Shown: one piece after another, positions 40,095-48,884 of the stretch
Numbering within the stretch: position 1 is the stretch's first letter
How the letters are laid out: each line of letters opens with the position of its first letter
Assembly: GCF_900129725.1 (NCBI RefSeq)
Contig: NZ_FQWQ01000001.1
Location: 1,984,001 to 2,048,000, forward strand
Source of the DNA: Chryseolinea serpens
GTDB taxonomy: Bacteria; Bacteroidota; Bacteroidia; Cytophagales; Cyclobacteriaceae
Direction: 5' to 3'
Length of the DNA: 64,000 bases
Translations under genes and position numbers: made by a program
Notes under the pieces: generated by a model
The model's database searches: none
What the model was told of the DNA's origin: nothing
The model's input: the letters and a program-made list of their open reading frames with translations, nothing else

Positions 40095-40958
40095 CTACTT
40101 TAAAAAACCATATCGCCGCAAAAAATCATCGGTCTTCTCCAGGATTTCCTCATCGAACAGATTCGAATAGGTTTTGTTGCCAGCGCCCAGGTAGTGCTTG
40201 CGGCCTTCGTAGGTGATGAGTTCGAAATGGTTGCCGAGTTTCTCGGTGTCGCGCTTGAAGAACTGGATCGTCCAGAGCGGCACCACGTTGTCTTCTTGTC
40301 CGTGAAAGGCGATCGTTGGTGGCATGCCCTTCTTCAGGTTGTGGGCGGGCGAGATGCTCCAGATCTGGCTGCGCTTTTCGCCGAGCAGCATGTCGCACCA
40401 GGCTTCCATGCAATTTGTTGTCCCGGAAAACGAGATGATCGCGTTGGGCATGGGACTCACCTTCAGGTTGTCGGTCGCTTCATTGTGTTGATCGATATAG
40501 GCCGTGGCATAGGAAAGGTGTCCACCGGCAGACTGTCCGCCGACCACGATCTTTTGCGGGTCGATGGAAAATTCGCTGGCATGTTCCCGCACCCAACGCA
40601 TCGCAGACCGCGCATCCTTCACGCACTCAACGGGTGTGATACCGGCCACCGGCACGTTGCCTTTCGCATCTTTGGAGAGCCTGTACTGAATTGAAAAGGT
40701 AATGACACCGGCTTTTGCATAACGCCGGCACGCTCCAAAAAACTCCGAGGGACTGCCATAGGCCCAGCCACCACCATGAATGAAGACCAGCGCCGTATTG
40801 TTCTTTTGTTTCAGGGCCTCCGGCGCATAAAAGATGTCGAGGTGCAGCGAACTGGTGTCGGCCACCTTGTAGACCACCCGTTTGTGGACGAGCGAGTCGA
40901 TGGCGGCGTTGACGTTCCAGGCGAGAAAGAACAAGGCGATCGTGAAGGGTGCTTTCAT
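40095..40958 (-). CDS. Secreted alpha/beta hydrolase (BD-FAE / esterase-lipase type)
   Basis: A 287-residue protein with a signal peptide (MKAPFTIALFFLAWNVNA). The oxyanion motif is VFIHGGGWAYGSP. The nucleophile elbow GGQSAGGH supplies the catalytic Ser, the acid is probably the Asp in AFHGQEDNVVPLW, and the His is in EGRKHYLG. It should hydrolyse carboxyl esters, perhaps acetyl or feruloyl groups on glycans. It forms a single-gene unit with a hairpin terminator downstream. Confidence 0.88.
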   Translation of the reverse strand: MKAPFTIALFFLAWNVNAAIDSLVHKRVVYKVADTSSLHLDIFYAPEALKQKNNTALVFIHGGGWAYGSPSEFFGACRRYAKAGVITFSIQYRLSKDAKGNVPVAGITPVECVKDARSAMRWVREHASEFSIDPQKIVVGGQSAGGHLSYATAYIDQHNEATDNLKVSPMPNAIISFSGTTNCMEAWCDMLLGEKRSQIWSISPAHNLKKGMPPTIAFHGQEDNVVPLWTIQFFKRDTEKLGNHFELITYEGRKHYLGAGNKTYSNLFDEEILEKTDDFLRRYGFLK

Positions 40959-41069
40959 GATATTTCGATATAATACTTTAAAATTTAATCAAAAAGATGC
41001 ATTTATAAGGCGCACGTTAGTGAAATAAAATGATCAGAGGCGATAAATGTAAAATTCAAAATCGCGCAC

Positions 41070-41101
41070 CAAAGGGCGCATCGGTAGACGCCTACCCTTT
41101 G
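41070..41101. repeat. Inverted repeat in the gap upstream of the 41246 gene
   Basis: CAAAGGG pairs with CCCTTTG (41095-41101), and GGTAG (41083-41087) with CTACC (41092-41096); the second pairing overlaps the first arm, so they are alternatives. Nothing else is recognisable in 40959-41245, which is AT-rich and presumably holds two divergent promoters. Confidence 0.45.
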
Positions 41102-41245
41102 ACACAAAATCTTTCCGTTTTTCTTTGGGAGCCTGTAATTTTTTTTGCGTTTTATGGAATATGGAGGGGCCGCGAATCTATAAGTCATCCTTTTACCACG
41201 GCTATCGACTAATTCGCGGATGATCAACTTGAATTTTTGGAAACT

Positions 41246-42706
41246 ATGAACCTGAACCCGGCAAAACTCTTACTCATCATACTGTTAATTGCTCCCCCTG
41301 TATTTGGTTTGCGTGCACAGAGTAATCCCGATAGCATTGTTGTCCAACACAATACGTATTATGTCAACTGGCCGTCGGAGACGTCGCTCGCCCCAATTGA
41401 CTGTCTTTATCAAACGAATTATTATAGACTTATTAGAAAGAATGATACCTACGAGGTTAACGGCAAGGATCTATCGTTGTCAACCGTAAAAAGGTTAGTG
41501 CGTGGTATTGAACAAGCGACCCCTCGAGGTTTTTCAATAGCTGACTATGGCATCGACACGACTTGGATTAAACTCCATCCAGCGGAAATTCTTGAACGAT
41601 ATTCAAACAAACGACAGATCATATGGAACCCTCAGCAGAAGGCGTTTATGAAAAAAGAATTGGCCCGGATAGCAAACTATAAGAAGTTTTTCCGCAGTCT
41701 CGTTGAAGCCGGGTGCTGCTACGGGATACATCGCAACTACAGGGATGAATATCGCGTGCAACTATATAAGTCTGGCATTCGCTCTAGTGAAATAATTTCC
41801 AGGAAACGCAATTCTGGTTTTTACATGCCCTGGATCACCATGACGGGAGATACGCTCGCGGATTTCAGTATTGAGGAAAATCTAGCTGATATTATTCCAA
41901 TCAAAACCGTTACAAAGCCGTTGCGCAACAAGCAGCTTTTAAAATATTTAGCAAAAAAGACTATCGATTATTACATGCCGACGCTATATCAACTATCGGC
42001 TTATACGTATGAAGCTGAAATTCGAGAGTTGGAATCCGACTTTAAGATTGAGTCTTTCGAGGAGGTCTATGGGCGGGGACGCTATATCGGGAATGAGCCT
42101 ACCACAATCAAAGTTGTTTTGAAAAACGATTTAATGTACGACAACGTTCGTCTCAACTTTATGGCCATAAAACAAACGCACTCACTATACTCGCGAGATT
42201 CGGTTAAAAAAGACTATAAAGAAATAGTCACAAGGGTACAGGGCATTGACTTTATCCTCAAATTCCTTAAGGACCATCCGAAAGCCGTGCTAGACATATA
42301 TTATTTCAACAACCGAGCAATCAACGATTATAATATTGAAAATGTTAATAAGACCCCTGAAACGTGGGCCAGACATGACAAGTATGTGAAGAGTCTTGAA
42401 TGGTCTAAAGAACGAAATATTCCATTATCCTTTGACGTTGAAGAGGCCATTAGAGTTTCGAGGCAAAATGACTGTGGTTGTAATTATAGGTTTGCTGAAA
42501 ATTTTATCAAAAAAGCGATCTTCTTTGAGATCATTGACGGTAACAAAAATAGCTCTGTTTGGTTTCTCCTGCCGGACAACACGGTACTTCTGTACTTGAT
42601 GCAGGGTACGAAGGTTTTAGATTTTGACTACACGGAATTTGGTGAAAGTCGCCTCCAATATCCGTGCGCTCTTTTTAACACTATTGGTCAGAGACTGGTT
42701 AAGTGA
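41246..42706 (+). CDS. Secreted protein of unknown function, AT-rich orphan
   Basis: Start set at ATG 41246 (MNLNPAKLLLIILLIAPPVFGLRAQ), which gives a good signal peptide; the frame opens three codons earlier at TTG. The 486-residue product has no motif I recognise. It is rich in Tyr, Lys, Asn and Ile (for example YYRLIRKNDTYEVNGKDL, KQLLKYLAKKTIDYYMPTLYQ) and has a CGCNYRFAE stretch near residue 413. The coding sequence is visibly more AT-rich, with more A/T-ending codons, than its neighbours, which suggests recent transfer or relaxed selection. No partner gene is apparent: the flanking genes are an unrelated hydrolase and a DUF1080 protein. Confidence 0.75.
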   Translation: MNLNPAKLLLIILLIAPPVFGLRAQSNPDSIVVQHNTYYVNWPSETSLAPIDCLYQTNYYRLIRKNDTYEVNGKDLSLSTVKRLVRGIEQATPRGFSIADYGIDTTWIKLHPAEILERYSNKRQIIWNPQQKAFMKKELARIANYKKFFRSLVEAGCCYGIHRNYRDEYRVQLYKSGIRSSEIISRKRNSGFYMPWITMTGDTLADFSIEENLADIIPIKTVTKPLRNKQLLKYLAKKTIDYYMPTLYQLSAYTYEAEIRELESDFKIESFEEVYGRGRYIGNEPTTIKVVLKNDLMYDNVRLNFMAIKQTHSLYSRDSVKKDYKEIVTRVQGIDFILKFLKDHPKAVLDIYYFNNRAINDYNIENVNKTPETWARHDKYVKSLEWSKERNIPLSFDVEEAIRVSRQNDCGCNYRFAENFIKKAIFFEIIDGNKNSSVWFLLPDNTVLLYLMQGTKVLDFDYTEFGESRLQYPCALFNTIGQRLVK

Positions 42707-42813
42707 CGGTGGCGTCATATGAAATGACCAGGGACCGATAAAATACACAACTCACCGTGTAAAAGATATTACCTCTGTCGCTTCGCAAAAAGTATTGTTA
42801 ATTTGAGGATCTA

Positions 42814-43470
42814 ATGACGATCACCATGAAAAATATCATACGCGTTTTTTTGATGGTCCTGGTAGCAGGCACCTTCTCGTCTTTTATCGATGCGCCACAT
42901 CGCGACCTAATGACCGCCGGTGTCCAGGATAAATGGACGGAATTGTTCGATGGAAAAACGCTCAAAGGGTGGCATGCACTCCCGGGTGGGACATGGACGG
43001 TGGAGGAAGGCACCATCGTTGGAAGAAGTCCGGTCACCGAACAGCGTCATGGCTTGCTGGTTTCGGATAGAACCTACAAGGACTTTGTGCTGGACGTTAC
43101 CTTCAAGTCCATTCGTGGAAACAGTGGCATCTATTTCCGTACCGATGTCGTGGGAGGTATTGAGGGCGTGCGCGGATTCCAGGCCGAGGTCCATCCCACG
43201 GACGATATCGGCGGACTCTATGAAACCAACGGCCGGGCCTGGGTGGTGAAGCCGACGGCCGACCAGGTGAGCCGCTATTACAAACCCAACGCGTGGAACA
43301 CCATGCGCATCACCGCCAAAGGACGCGACATCACCGTCACCGTCAACGGCATTGTTTCGGCCGAATTGAAAAATGATCCCGGCAATGCCAGTGGCAACAT
43401 CGCTTTGCAGTTGCACGGCGGCCAGGACATGCTGGTCATGTTCAAGAATGTGCGCATCCGCGAACTTTGA
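42814..43470 (+). CDS. DUF1080 (3-keto-disaccharide hydrolase-like) secreted protein
   Basis: A 218-residue protein with an N-terminal signal (from MKNIIRVFLMVLVAGTFSSF; the ATG at 42826 is an alternative start). The DUF1080 jelly-roll is complete: KWTELFDGKTLKGWHALPGGTWTVEEGTIVG, YKDFVLDVTFKS, NSGIYFRTDV, GFQAEVHP and WNTMRITAKGRDITVTVNG, with a final QLHGGQDMLVMFKNVRIREL. Members cleave 3-keto-glycosides or bind sugars in Bacteroidota glycan use. The gene lies alone and converges on an MFS transporter gene, which may or may not be related. Confidence 0.9.
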   Translation: MTITMKNIIRVFLMVLVAGTFSSFIDAPHRDLMTAGVQDKWTELFDGKTLKGWHALPGGTWTVEEGTIVGRSPVTEQRHGLLVSDRTYKDFVLDVTFKSIRGNSGIYFRTDVVGGIEGVRGFQAEVHPTDDIGGLYETNGRAWVVKPTADQVSRYYKPNAWNTMRITAKGRDITVTVNGIVSAELKNDPGNASGNIALQLHGGQDMLVMFKNVRIREL

Positions 43471-43506
43471 TCTTCCGTCACATCGCCCCCATCTGTCGCG
43501 CCGCGG

Positions 43507-44763
43507 TTATGGTTTAGGTTCTTCGCGCATCCGCGAAGAAAATGCCACCACAGCAAGTGCCATGATCGTGATGGCCAGAAATGAAATTCTCAAACTCGTT
43601 GCCTCTGCAATAAATCCAATGATGGGAGGCCCAATCAGAAGTCCCATAAATCCAAGCGAGGAGACGGCCGTCAACGCCGTTCCCGGCGACAGCGTTTTTG
43701 ATTTTCCGGCTGCACTATACACCAGCGGAACGACCGATGAAACGCCCATGCCGATCAAAAAGAAACCGACCAGGGAGGTCAACATCTGCGGCATGAGCAC
43801 GGCCACCAGCAATCCCGCGGTGGTCAGCATACCGCTGGCCTGAAGGATTTTCTTTAGCCCGAACCGATGGGAAAGTCCATCGGCCATGAAGCGCATGCCG
43901 GCCATGGCGATCATAAAAGTGGTGTAGCCGAGACCGGTAAATTCCTGTTTTACTTTTACAACTTTGATAAAATACACACCGCTCCAATCGAACATGGCGC
44001 CCTCCGCCATCATCGAGCAGAACGCAATGATGCCGAGACCGATCAGCGACTTGTCGGGCATCGCGAAAAGAGGACGCTTTTCGTCCTGGCCCTCATCGGT
44101 TGTGACCAGATAAAACGAGCAGACGACATTGGCGAGGAGAAACACCATGCAGATGACAACGTAGTGCGGAAAGGGAGCAAACCCGTTTCCAATCATCCAC
44201 GTACCCACCGCCGCACCCGTGAACCCCGCCAGGCTCCACAAGCCATGAAACGATGCCATTAATTTCTTTTTGTACAGGCGCTCAACGGCAATGGCCTGCG
44301 TGTTGATCGAAATGTTGAGGAGGTTGGCAAAGAACCCGAAAGAGAACAAGCAGAAAAATAATTCCAACGCCTGCGATGCTGTCCCGATGCTGACCAGTGA
44401 CAAAGCATAAAGAACCGCCGACAGCACGACGACTTTTTTGCTCCCCACTTTGCCCACAAACCACCCGGCAAACGGAAGGGAAATGAAAAAGCCGACGGGC
44501 AATGCAAAAAGAACGGTCCCCAACGTGGCCGCGGTGAGACTCAATTTTTCCTGAATGCTGGGGATCCGCGATGCCCAACTGGCAAAGCAGAGGCCGTGCA
44601 TAAAAAAGATGGCCCCTACACAAATGCGATGCATGCGCAATCGGGACAGACTGGGCTGCAATTCCTCACTTGCCGGAATGCCGTTGCGCTCTTGGTCAGT
44701 AACACTTACCGTAGGCGCCAATGCGCCGTCGATGGATTTGATTTCTCTGCTTTCTGCTGTCAT
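43507..44763 (-). CDS. MFS transporter, YbjJ-like
   Basis: Start set at ATG 44763 (MTAESREIKSIDGAL), since the longer frame runs through the operator region; this gives 418 residues. A soluble N-terminus of about 45 residues precedes 12 predicted helices. Characteristic stretches are FFMHGLCFASWASRIPSIQEKLSLTAATLGTVLFALPVG and KVGSKKVVVLSAV, a loop 2-3 motif. The second half has MFDWSGVYFIKVVKVKQEFTGLGYTTFMIAMAGMRFMADGL. YbjJ-type carriers are poorly characterised; sugars or small acids are likely substrates. The divergent DeoR/GlpR gene suggests a carbohydrate signal. Confidence 0.85.
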   Translation of the reverse strand: MTAESREIKSIDGALAPTVSVTDQERNGIPASEELQPSLSRLRMHRICVGAIFFMHGLCFASWASRIPSIQEKLSLTAATLGTVLFALPVGFFISLPFAGWFVGKVGSKKVVVLSAVLYALSLVSIGTASQALELFFCLFSFGFFANLLNISINTQAIAVERLYKKKLMASFHGLWSLAGFTGAAVGTWMIGNGFAPFPHYVVICMVFLLANVVCSFYLVTTDEGQDEKRPLFAMPDKSLIGLGIIAFCSMMAEGAMFDWSGVYFIKVVKVKQEFTGLGYTTFMIAMAGMRFMADGLSHRFGLKKILQASGMLTTAGLLVAVLMPQMLTSLVGFFLIGMGVSSVVPLVYSAAGKSKTLSPGTALTAVSSLGFMGLLIGPPIIGFIAEATSLRISFLAITIMALAVVAFSSRMREEPKP

Positions 44764-44764
44764 G

Positions 44765-44837
44765 TTGTGCGATATTATGCAACAATTATGATAATAATTG
44801 CACATTATTGCAACAATAAAGTGAGTTAATCGCACAA
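44765..44837. promoter_or_regulatory. DeoR operator array between the MFS and DeoR genes
   Basis: TTGTGCGA at 44765-44772 is the exact inverse of TCGCACAA at 44830-44837. Between them TGCAACAAT occurs twice in direct orientation, at 44778-44786 and 44809-44817, 31 bp apart (three helical turns). The second also forms TTGCA-N6-TGCAA with 44798-44802. This spacing fits a multimeric repressor looping across the divergent promoters. Confidence 0.6.
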
Positions 44838-44870
44838 TTTTGTATTTTAGGGCAATAAAAGGCCTAAAAA

Positions 44871-45638
44871 ATGCATAATATTGCAACCATGCTAAAAGAA
44901 GAGCGGTTCCAGCTGATCCTTAACAGGCTCTCGGAAGATCAGAAAGTGACGCTGAAGACCTTGAGCGAACAGCTAAAGGTTTCGGAGTATACGGTGCGGC
45001 GCGATCTGAAAGAGCTTACCGACCAGGGCTTGTTAAAAGCGGTCCGGGGTGGTGCCATTCCGCACTCTCCAACGCCCCATCATTTTGCGGATCGCCTAAA
45101 TTATCAAAACGAAGTGAAGCGCGCGATTGCCGAGAAGGCTTTGGGGTTGTTACAGAACGGCCAGGTGGTCGTGCTCGACGGCGGCACAACGGCGATGGCC
45201 ATTTCAAGCATTCTTCCCCGGGACCTGCAGATCACCGTGGTGACCAATAGCTTTCCCATTGTGAACGTACTGGAATCCCATCCCAATATCGAAGTGTTGT
45301 TTGCCGGGGGGCGTTTAAATAAAACCGCGTTTGCTGCGATCGGGCACGACACCATTAATTTTATGAGGAACGTCCGGGCCGATATCTATTTTATGGGGAT
45401 CTGCAGCATTCACCCAACGATCGGGGTAACCACCATCCACTACGAGGAGAGCGAGGTTAAAAAAGCGATTGTTGAAGTTTCAAAAAAAGTCGTTGCCTTA
45501 ACCCCAAACGAGCGAATCAACACCGCAGAAGCATTTTTCATTTGCCCGGCGCTGTCGGTCGACGTGATTATCACAGATGATAAGGGGAAAGAACTTGCCG
45601 AAGAGTCATTTAAAGATTCGGGGATCACAGTGATGTAA
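44871..45638 (+). CDS. DeoR/GlpR family transcriptional regulator
   Basis: A 255-residue regulator (an ATG at 44889 is the alternative start). The N-terminal HTH reads LKEERFQLILNRLSEDQKVTLKTLSEQLKVSEYTVRRDLKELTDQGLLKAVRGGA, with the DeoR-family recognition helix SEYTVRRDL. The C-terminal sugar-phosphate sensor domain carries NGQVVVLDGGTTAMAIS, VVTNSFPIVNVL, EVLFAGGRL and the IGVTTIHYEESEVKKA segment. Inducers of this family are phosphorylated sugars. It diverges from the YbjJ-like transporter and probably represses it. Confidence 0.93.
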   Translation: MHNIATMLKEERFQLILNRLSEDQKVTLKTLSEQLKVSEYTVRRDLKELTDQGLLKAVRGGAIPHSPTPHHFADRLNYQNEVKRAIAEKALGLLQNGQVVVLDGGTTAMAISSILPRDLQITVVTNSFPIVNVLESHPNIEVLFAGGRLNKTAFAAIGHDTINFMRNVRADIYFMGICSIHPTIGVTTIHYEESEVKKAIVEVSKKVVALTPNERINTAEAFFICPALSVDVIITDDKGKELAEESFKDSGITVM

Positions 45639-45679
45639 ATTTCTAAAAACATTCCCCTACCCTTTCTGTTAAAGCTGTT

Positions 45680-45940
45680 GTGAAGAAAACAACAACCGAC
45701 CCCCGCAAGATGGTGGCTTTTATCGCCGAAAATCTCGAACAAGGAATGCTCCTCGAAATCCGCTTCAAAAAAAATCCCCATGGTCCCTCATCGCTCTTCT
45801 TCCTCAATTCCATTGAAAATGGAGACATCCTCTGCACCCCAATGGAACCGGAACCTTCACAAAGAAAAATCGTCATCCGGCTTGGCGAAATAGCCTCGCT
45901 GTCCTGCTTTGATGTGGGGGCGACGAAATTGCTCCGTTAA
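45680..45940 (+). CDS. Small protein of unknown function
   Basis: An 86-codon frame starting at GTG 45680 (MKKTTTDPRKMVAFIAENLEQGMLLEIRFKKN...). It has a plausible compact alpha/beta pattern, with a balanced composition: NPHGPSSLFFLNSIENGDILCTPM, RKIVIRLGEIASLSCFD. No motif is recognised. It follows the DeoR gene by 41 bp on the same strand and ends 43 bp before the convergent DinB gene, filling the gap neatly, which supports it being real. The ATG in RKMVAF would be an alternative start. Cytoplasmic. Confidence 0.55.
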   Translation: MKKTTTDPRKMVAFIAENLEQGMLLEIRFKKNPHGPSSLFFLNSIENGDILCTPMEPEPSQRKIVIRLGEIASLSCFDVGATKLLR

Positions 45941-45983
45941 CATTTTTTTCCGGTTTTGCAGGTGCATCCATCGCTTTGATCCC

Positions 45984-46493
45984 CTAGCGATTTCGAAGGA
46001 CTTTAACCGTCACCAGCAGTTGGCCCGTGTGGCGCATCGTGTGTTCTGCCGCGTGCGTGAGCAGACCGATCACGGTCGAAGGCAAACCCGCACGACCTAC
46101 GCCCCTGTGATCCGTCAGCCCCTTGTCTCCGATCTCTATCAACCGCTGGACGGAACGTTGCACCTGTTCCCTAAACGCATTCACCAGGAAGCCAGTGGTC
46201 AGTTGATCCGACTCCACCCCTTCCATTTTTAAATAACGCAATTGATTTTCATCCAGAGGCTTTCCTACAGCGTAAGTGAACAACCGGTCCAGTACCCCGG
46301 TAAGGTGTTGCAAGTGAAAACCAACCGAAGCTACCCCCGCGGGGCGTTGCCAAAGCAACTCCTCCGGAAAGTCGTTCATCATTGCACTGATCTCTTCAGA
46401 GGCCTGTAAGAGTGCATGAGCAATGGGTTGCGACAGGGGCGGCACATTTGGAAGTGGGCCCCGAAGCCACACTTCGGGTAAAGCAGAAGCCAT
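45984..46493 (-). CDS. DinB family protein
   Basis: A 169-residue four-helix bundle protein of the DinB/YfiT superfamily. The three histidines of the metal site are seen: one in SVGFHLQHLTGVLDRLF and two in THAAEHTMRHTGQLL. ISAMMNDFPEELLWQRPAG is the usual first helix and loop. Superfamily members are metal-dependent thiol transferases or of unknown role, often stress-induced. It is a lone gene, convergent with the small protein gene. Confidence 0.88.
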   Translation of the reverse strand: MASALPEVWLRGPLPNVPPLSQPIAHALLQASEEISAMMNDFPEELLWQRPAGVASVGFHLQHLTGVLDRLFTYAVGKPLDENQLRYLKMEGVESDQLTTGFLVNAFREQVQRSVQRLIEIGDKGLTDHRGVGRAGLPSTVIGLLTHAAEHTMRHTGQLLVTVKVLRNR

Positions 46494-46882
46494 TTTAGTA
46501 CGCGTAAGTGAACATGCAATTTAACCACGTTCTTCGTATGTCTCAGCCTTTGCAAAAAATCCTGAGGGGTTATCTCATCGAGGCAAATTTTCGACGCTTT
46601 CAGCTTTCGTCAAGGACAACTCAGCGGTTGAAGAAGGTGGCCGTCCATGAGACAGTCGGGGGCAATCCAGACCACAAGACCCCGACCCCGAGCCTCCTTG
46701 ATTACCATCATAACTAAAATTGACCGTTAGCAGAAATAAAGGCCCTGACCCTGGGGTATTTTAAAAAAATCAAACGGCGTTCACAACGGTCTCGCTATTA
46801 TGGCGTACCTTCATCCATCATTATTTGCTTCACCCCCCAAAAAGCAAAGAGAAAAGTTATCAGAAACAAAACCGTTTTTCTC
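46494..46882. other. 389-bp intergenic stretch without a recognisable gene
   Basis: It separates the divergent DinB and porin-like genes and should hold both promoters. A 69-codon open frame at 46508-46717 has no recognisable features and is not called. Near 46739-46760 the sequence AAAGGCCCTGACCCTGGGG vaguely resembles half of the REP-like family but does not form a clear palindrome. Confidence 0.6.
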
Positions 46883-47575
46883 ATGCAACAATTTTGCTCC
46901 CTTTTCGTTTGCCTTTGCCTCACGACAACGGCGTTGGCACAGTCGCTGCCGGATGTTCGGAATAAAAAAATCATCTCGAAGTATGAATTGACCGCGGGTG
47001 TTGGCTTGTTAAAAAGTGATACCTATTACGAGGTCAATAAGAACAAAATAGGCTACTCTTTTGGAGGCGGTATATCGCACGTGTTTTCCAAAACCTTTGA
47101 GCTAAAAATAAGGGCCTTGTATGAATTGAAAGGCAGCAAGACTCAATTTGGGGCCGGATACTGGAGAGATGGCGTGACCACAGAAGTAACTAGTCTTATT
47201 TCAACAAATCTCCACTATGTTACGGCCGCTTTAATGCCCACGTTTCATTTGCTAAAAAACAAACGTCTGCTGATCGGTGCTGGCGGGTTTTACAGCGTGA
47301 TGACCCGTATAAAAATATATGAAGACCAGACCAACGAAACCACCGGCGTCACAACGCACTACGACCGGACCCAAGGCAACACACGCCGGCTCACCAGTCA
47401 ACGGGATTTTGGAGTATCGGGTTATTCGGGATACGTGATCCCGCTCTCCAAAAAGAAAGACCTGACCTTCATGTTGCATTATAACAAAAGTCTAACGGAC
47501 TTTAATGATGGATTCAATTCCTGGCAACGCAGCAACGTCATCCTCCTGTCGGCAACCCTTGGGCTCTATCGATAG
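46883..47575 (+). CDS. Outer membrane beta-barrel protein (porin-like, OmpA/PorT type)
   Basis: A 230-residue protein with a signal peptide (MQQFCSLFVCLCLTTTALAQ). The mature part is a run of amphipathic strands with alternating hydrophobic residues: KYELTAGVGLLKSD, KIGYSFGGGISHVFSKTFELKIRALYELKGSKT, LHYVTAALMPTFHLLKNKRLLIGAGGFYSV, LTFMLHYNKSL and NVILLSATLGLYR, ending in an aromatic residue near the C-terminus as barrels do. This is the eight-stranded barrel type common in Bacteroidota. Function unknown; possibly an adhesin-like or small diffusion protein. It is a single gene. Confidence 0.78.
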   Translation: MQQFCSLFVCLCLTTTALAQSLPDVRNKKIISKYELTAGVGLLKSDTYYEVNKNKIGYSFGGGISHVFSKTFELKIRALYELKGSKTQFGAGYWRDGVTTEVTSLISTNLHYVTAALMPTFHLLKNKRLLIGAGGFYSVMTRIKIYEDQTNETTGVTTHYDRTQGNTRRLTSQRDFGVSGYSGYVIPLSKKKDLTFMLHYNKSLTDFNDGFNSWQRSNVILLSATLGLYR

Positions 47576-47709
47576 CGAAATTGAACGCCGCTATCCATTG
47601 CATGCCGATCAACTTTTGGATGTGATTATCCTCCGTAAGCCAACCTATGGTATCCTCGTTGTGGCGAATTACTTTTAGTTTTGAATCACCAATCCATAAA
47701 ATTGAATAG

Positions 47710-48675
47710 CTACAACCATCCCGATCGCTTAAACCGATAGTAGAGTACCATGCAAATAGCAACGGTCGACACCAGGAAAAACGGGTAGCCCCACGTCCAC
47801 TGCAGTTCGGGCATGGACTTAAAATTCATTCCATAGATTCCGGCAATCATGGTGGGCACAGCGATCAACGCCGCCCATCCGGCAAATTTTTTGGAGATTT
47901 CGCTTTGCGATATGGTGATCATAGAGAGGTTGGCTTCCAGGGCAGCCGAAAGCAACTCACGCGAGTTATCGACCATTTCGTTGATGCGGATCGTGTGGTC
48001 ATATACATCCCTGAAGTACGGCCGGGTGTCGTCATCGATGATTTTCAAATCGAAGCGCATCAGGCGATTGCAGATGTCGATCAGGGGCGACACCGATCGT
48101 TTCACATCCAGGAGCTGGCGTCGGAGCTTGTAAATTTTTACGGTCGTATCACGCCTGAACTTTTCATGAAAGATCTTTTCTTCGATAGAGGTAAGGTCAT
48201 CTTCGAGCGTGTCGATGACCGGAAAGTATTGGTCCACGATAGCGTCCATGAGGGCATAGAGTGCAAACGCGGGCCCTCGACGTAAAAGTTGCGGCGTACT
48301 TTCGCAGCGGGCGCGCACTTCCGCATAACTGATGGTGGAACCATGCCGGACGGTGACGATGAAATTGTGTCCCACGAAAAAATGCGTTTCTCCCAATTCA
48401 ACCCGCTTGCCCTTCATTTGCACGGTGCGGAGCACAATAAAAAGCGTGTCGCCATAGGCTTCGATCTTTGGCCGCTGATGGGCACGGAGTGCATCTTCGA
48501 TGGCGAGCTCATGCAAGCCAAACTCTTTCTGTATGGTTTTGAGCATGGCTTCATCGGGCTCCTGCAGGCCGATCCACACAAAACGATTGGGCTTTTTTAA
48601 AACTTCGTTGATGTCTGCGATGGCCACTTTGGTGACCCTGCAGCCTTCGTGGTATTCGGCGCAGTCGACGATCAT
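47710..48675 (-). CDS. corA: CorA family magnesium/cobalt transporter
   Basis: A 321-residue channel. The cytoplasmic funnel domain (FVWIGLQEPDEAMLKTIQKEFGLHELAIEDALRAHQRPKIEAYGDTLFIVLRTV) is followed by long helices (LEDDLTSIEEKIFHEKFRRDTTVKIYKLRRQLLDVKRSVSPL) and two C-terminal membrane helices. The pore signature YGMNFKSMPEL lies between them, near residue 280, and the protein ends with KRSGWL. It conducts Mg2+ (and Co2+ or Ni2+) into the cell as a pentamer. Its upstream gap of 209 bp holds a nested inverted repeat at 48732-48779. Confidence 0.94.
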   Translation of the reverse strand: MIVDCAEYHEGCRVTKVAIADINEVLKKPNRFVWIGLQEPDEAMLKTIQKEFGLHELAIEDALRAHQRPKIEAYGDTLFIVLRTVQMKGKRVELGETHFFVGHNFIVTVRHGSTISYAEVRARCESTPQLLRRGPAFALYALMDAIVDQYFPVIDTLEDDLTSIEEKIFHEKFRRDTTVKIYKLRRQLLDVKRSVSPLIDICNRLMRFDLKIIDDDTRPYFRDVYDHTIRINEMVDNSRELLSAALEANLSMITISQSEISKKFAGWAALIAVPTMIAGIYGMNFKSMPELQWTWGYPFFLVSTVAICMVLYYRFKRSGWL

Positions 48676-48731
48676 GGATCAGGGTGGGCGTTGGTCTACT
48701 TAAATTTAAAGAAAATAAGTCTCCTTCGCTA

Positions 48732-48779
48732 AGGCCAGGATTGCCTTCGCGGAAGCTGTGGCAACCGGCTCCTTGGCCT
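48732..48779. repeat. Nested 48-bp stem structure between corA and a divergent gene
   Basis: AGGCCA pairs with TGGCCT at the outside, TTGCC (48741-48745) with GGCAA (48760-48764) in the middle and CTTC with GAAG (48752-48755) at the tip. The result is a three-step hairpin in either strand. It is not followed by a U-tract in either direction. It resembles neither an M-box nor another magnesium element I know, and its role is open. Confidence 0.55.
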
Positions 48780-48884
48780 ATGCTGCGCGACCAAGCGATA
48801 CGATGACCATAATTTGATACGGTATTTTTTGCGATAAGCACAGAAGTTTGCTTTCTTCATATTTCAAACTCCAAAAATCCTCTT

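Noticed and set aside
46508-46717. 69-codon frame between DinB and the porin-like gene
   Set aside because: Low-complexity, basic sequence without a recognisable motif. It might be a gene remnant, but nothing supports calling it.
48676-48884. M-box magnesium riboswitch upstream of corA
   Set aside because: The only structure there is a short nested hairpin. It lacks the length and the multi-helix layout of the ykoK leader.
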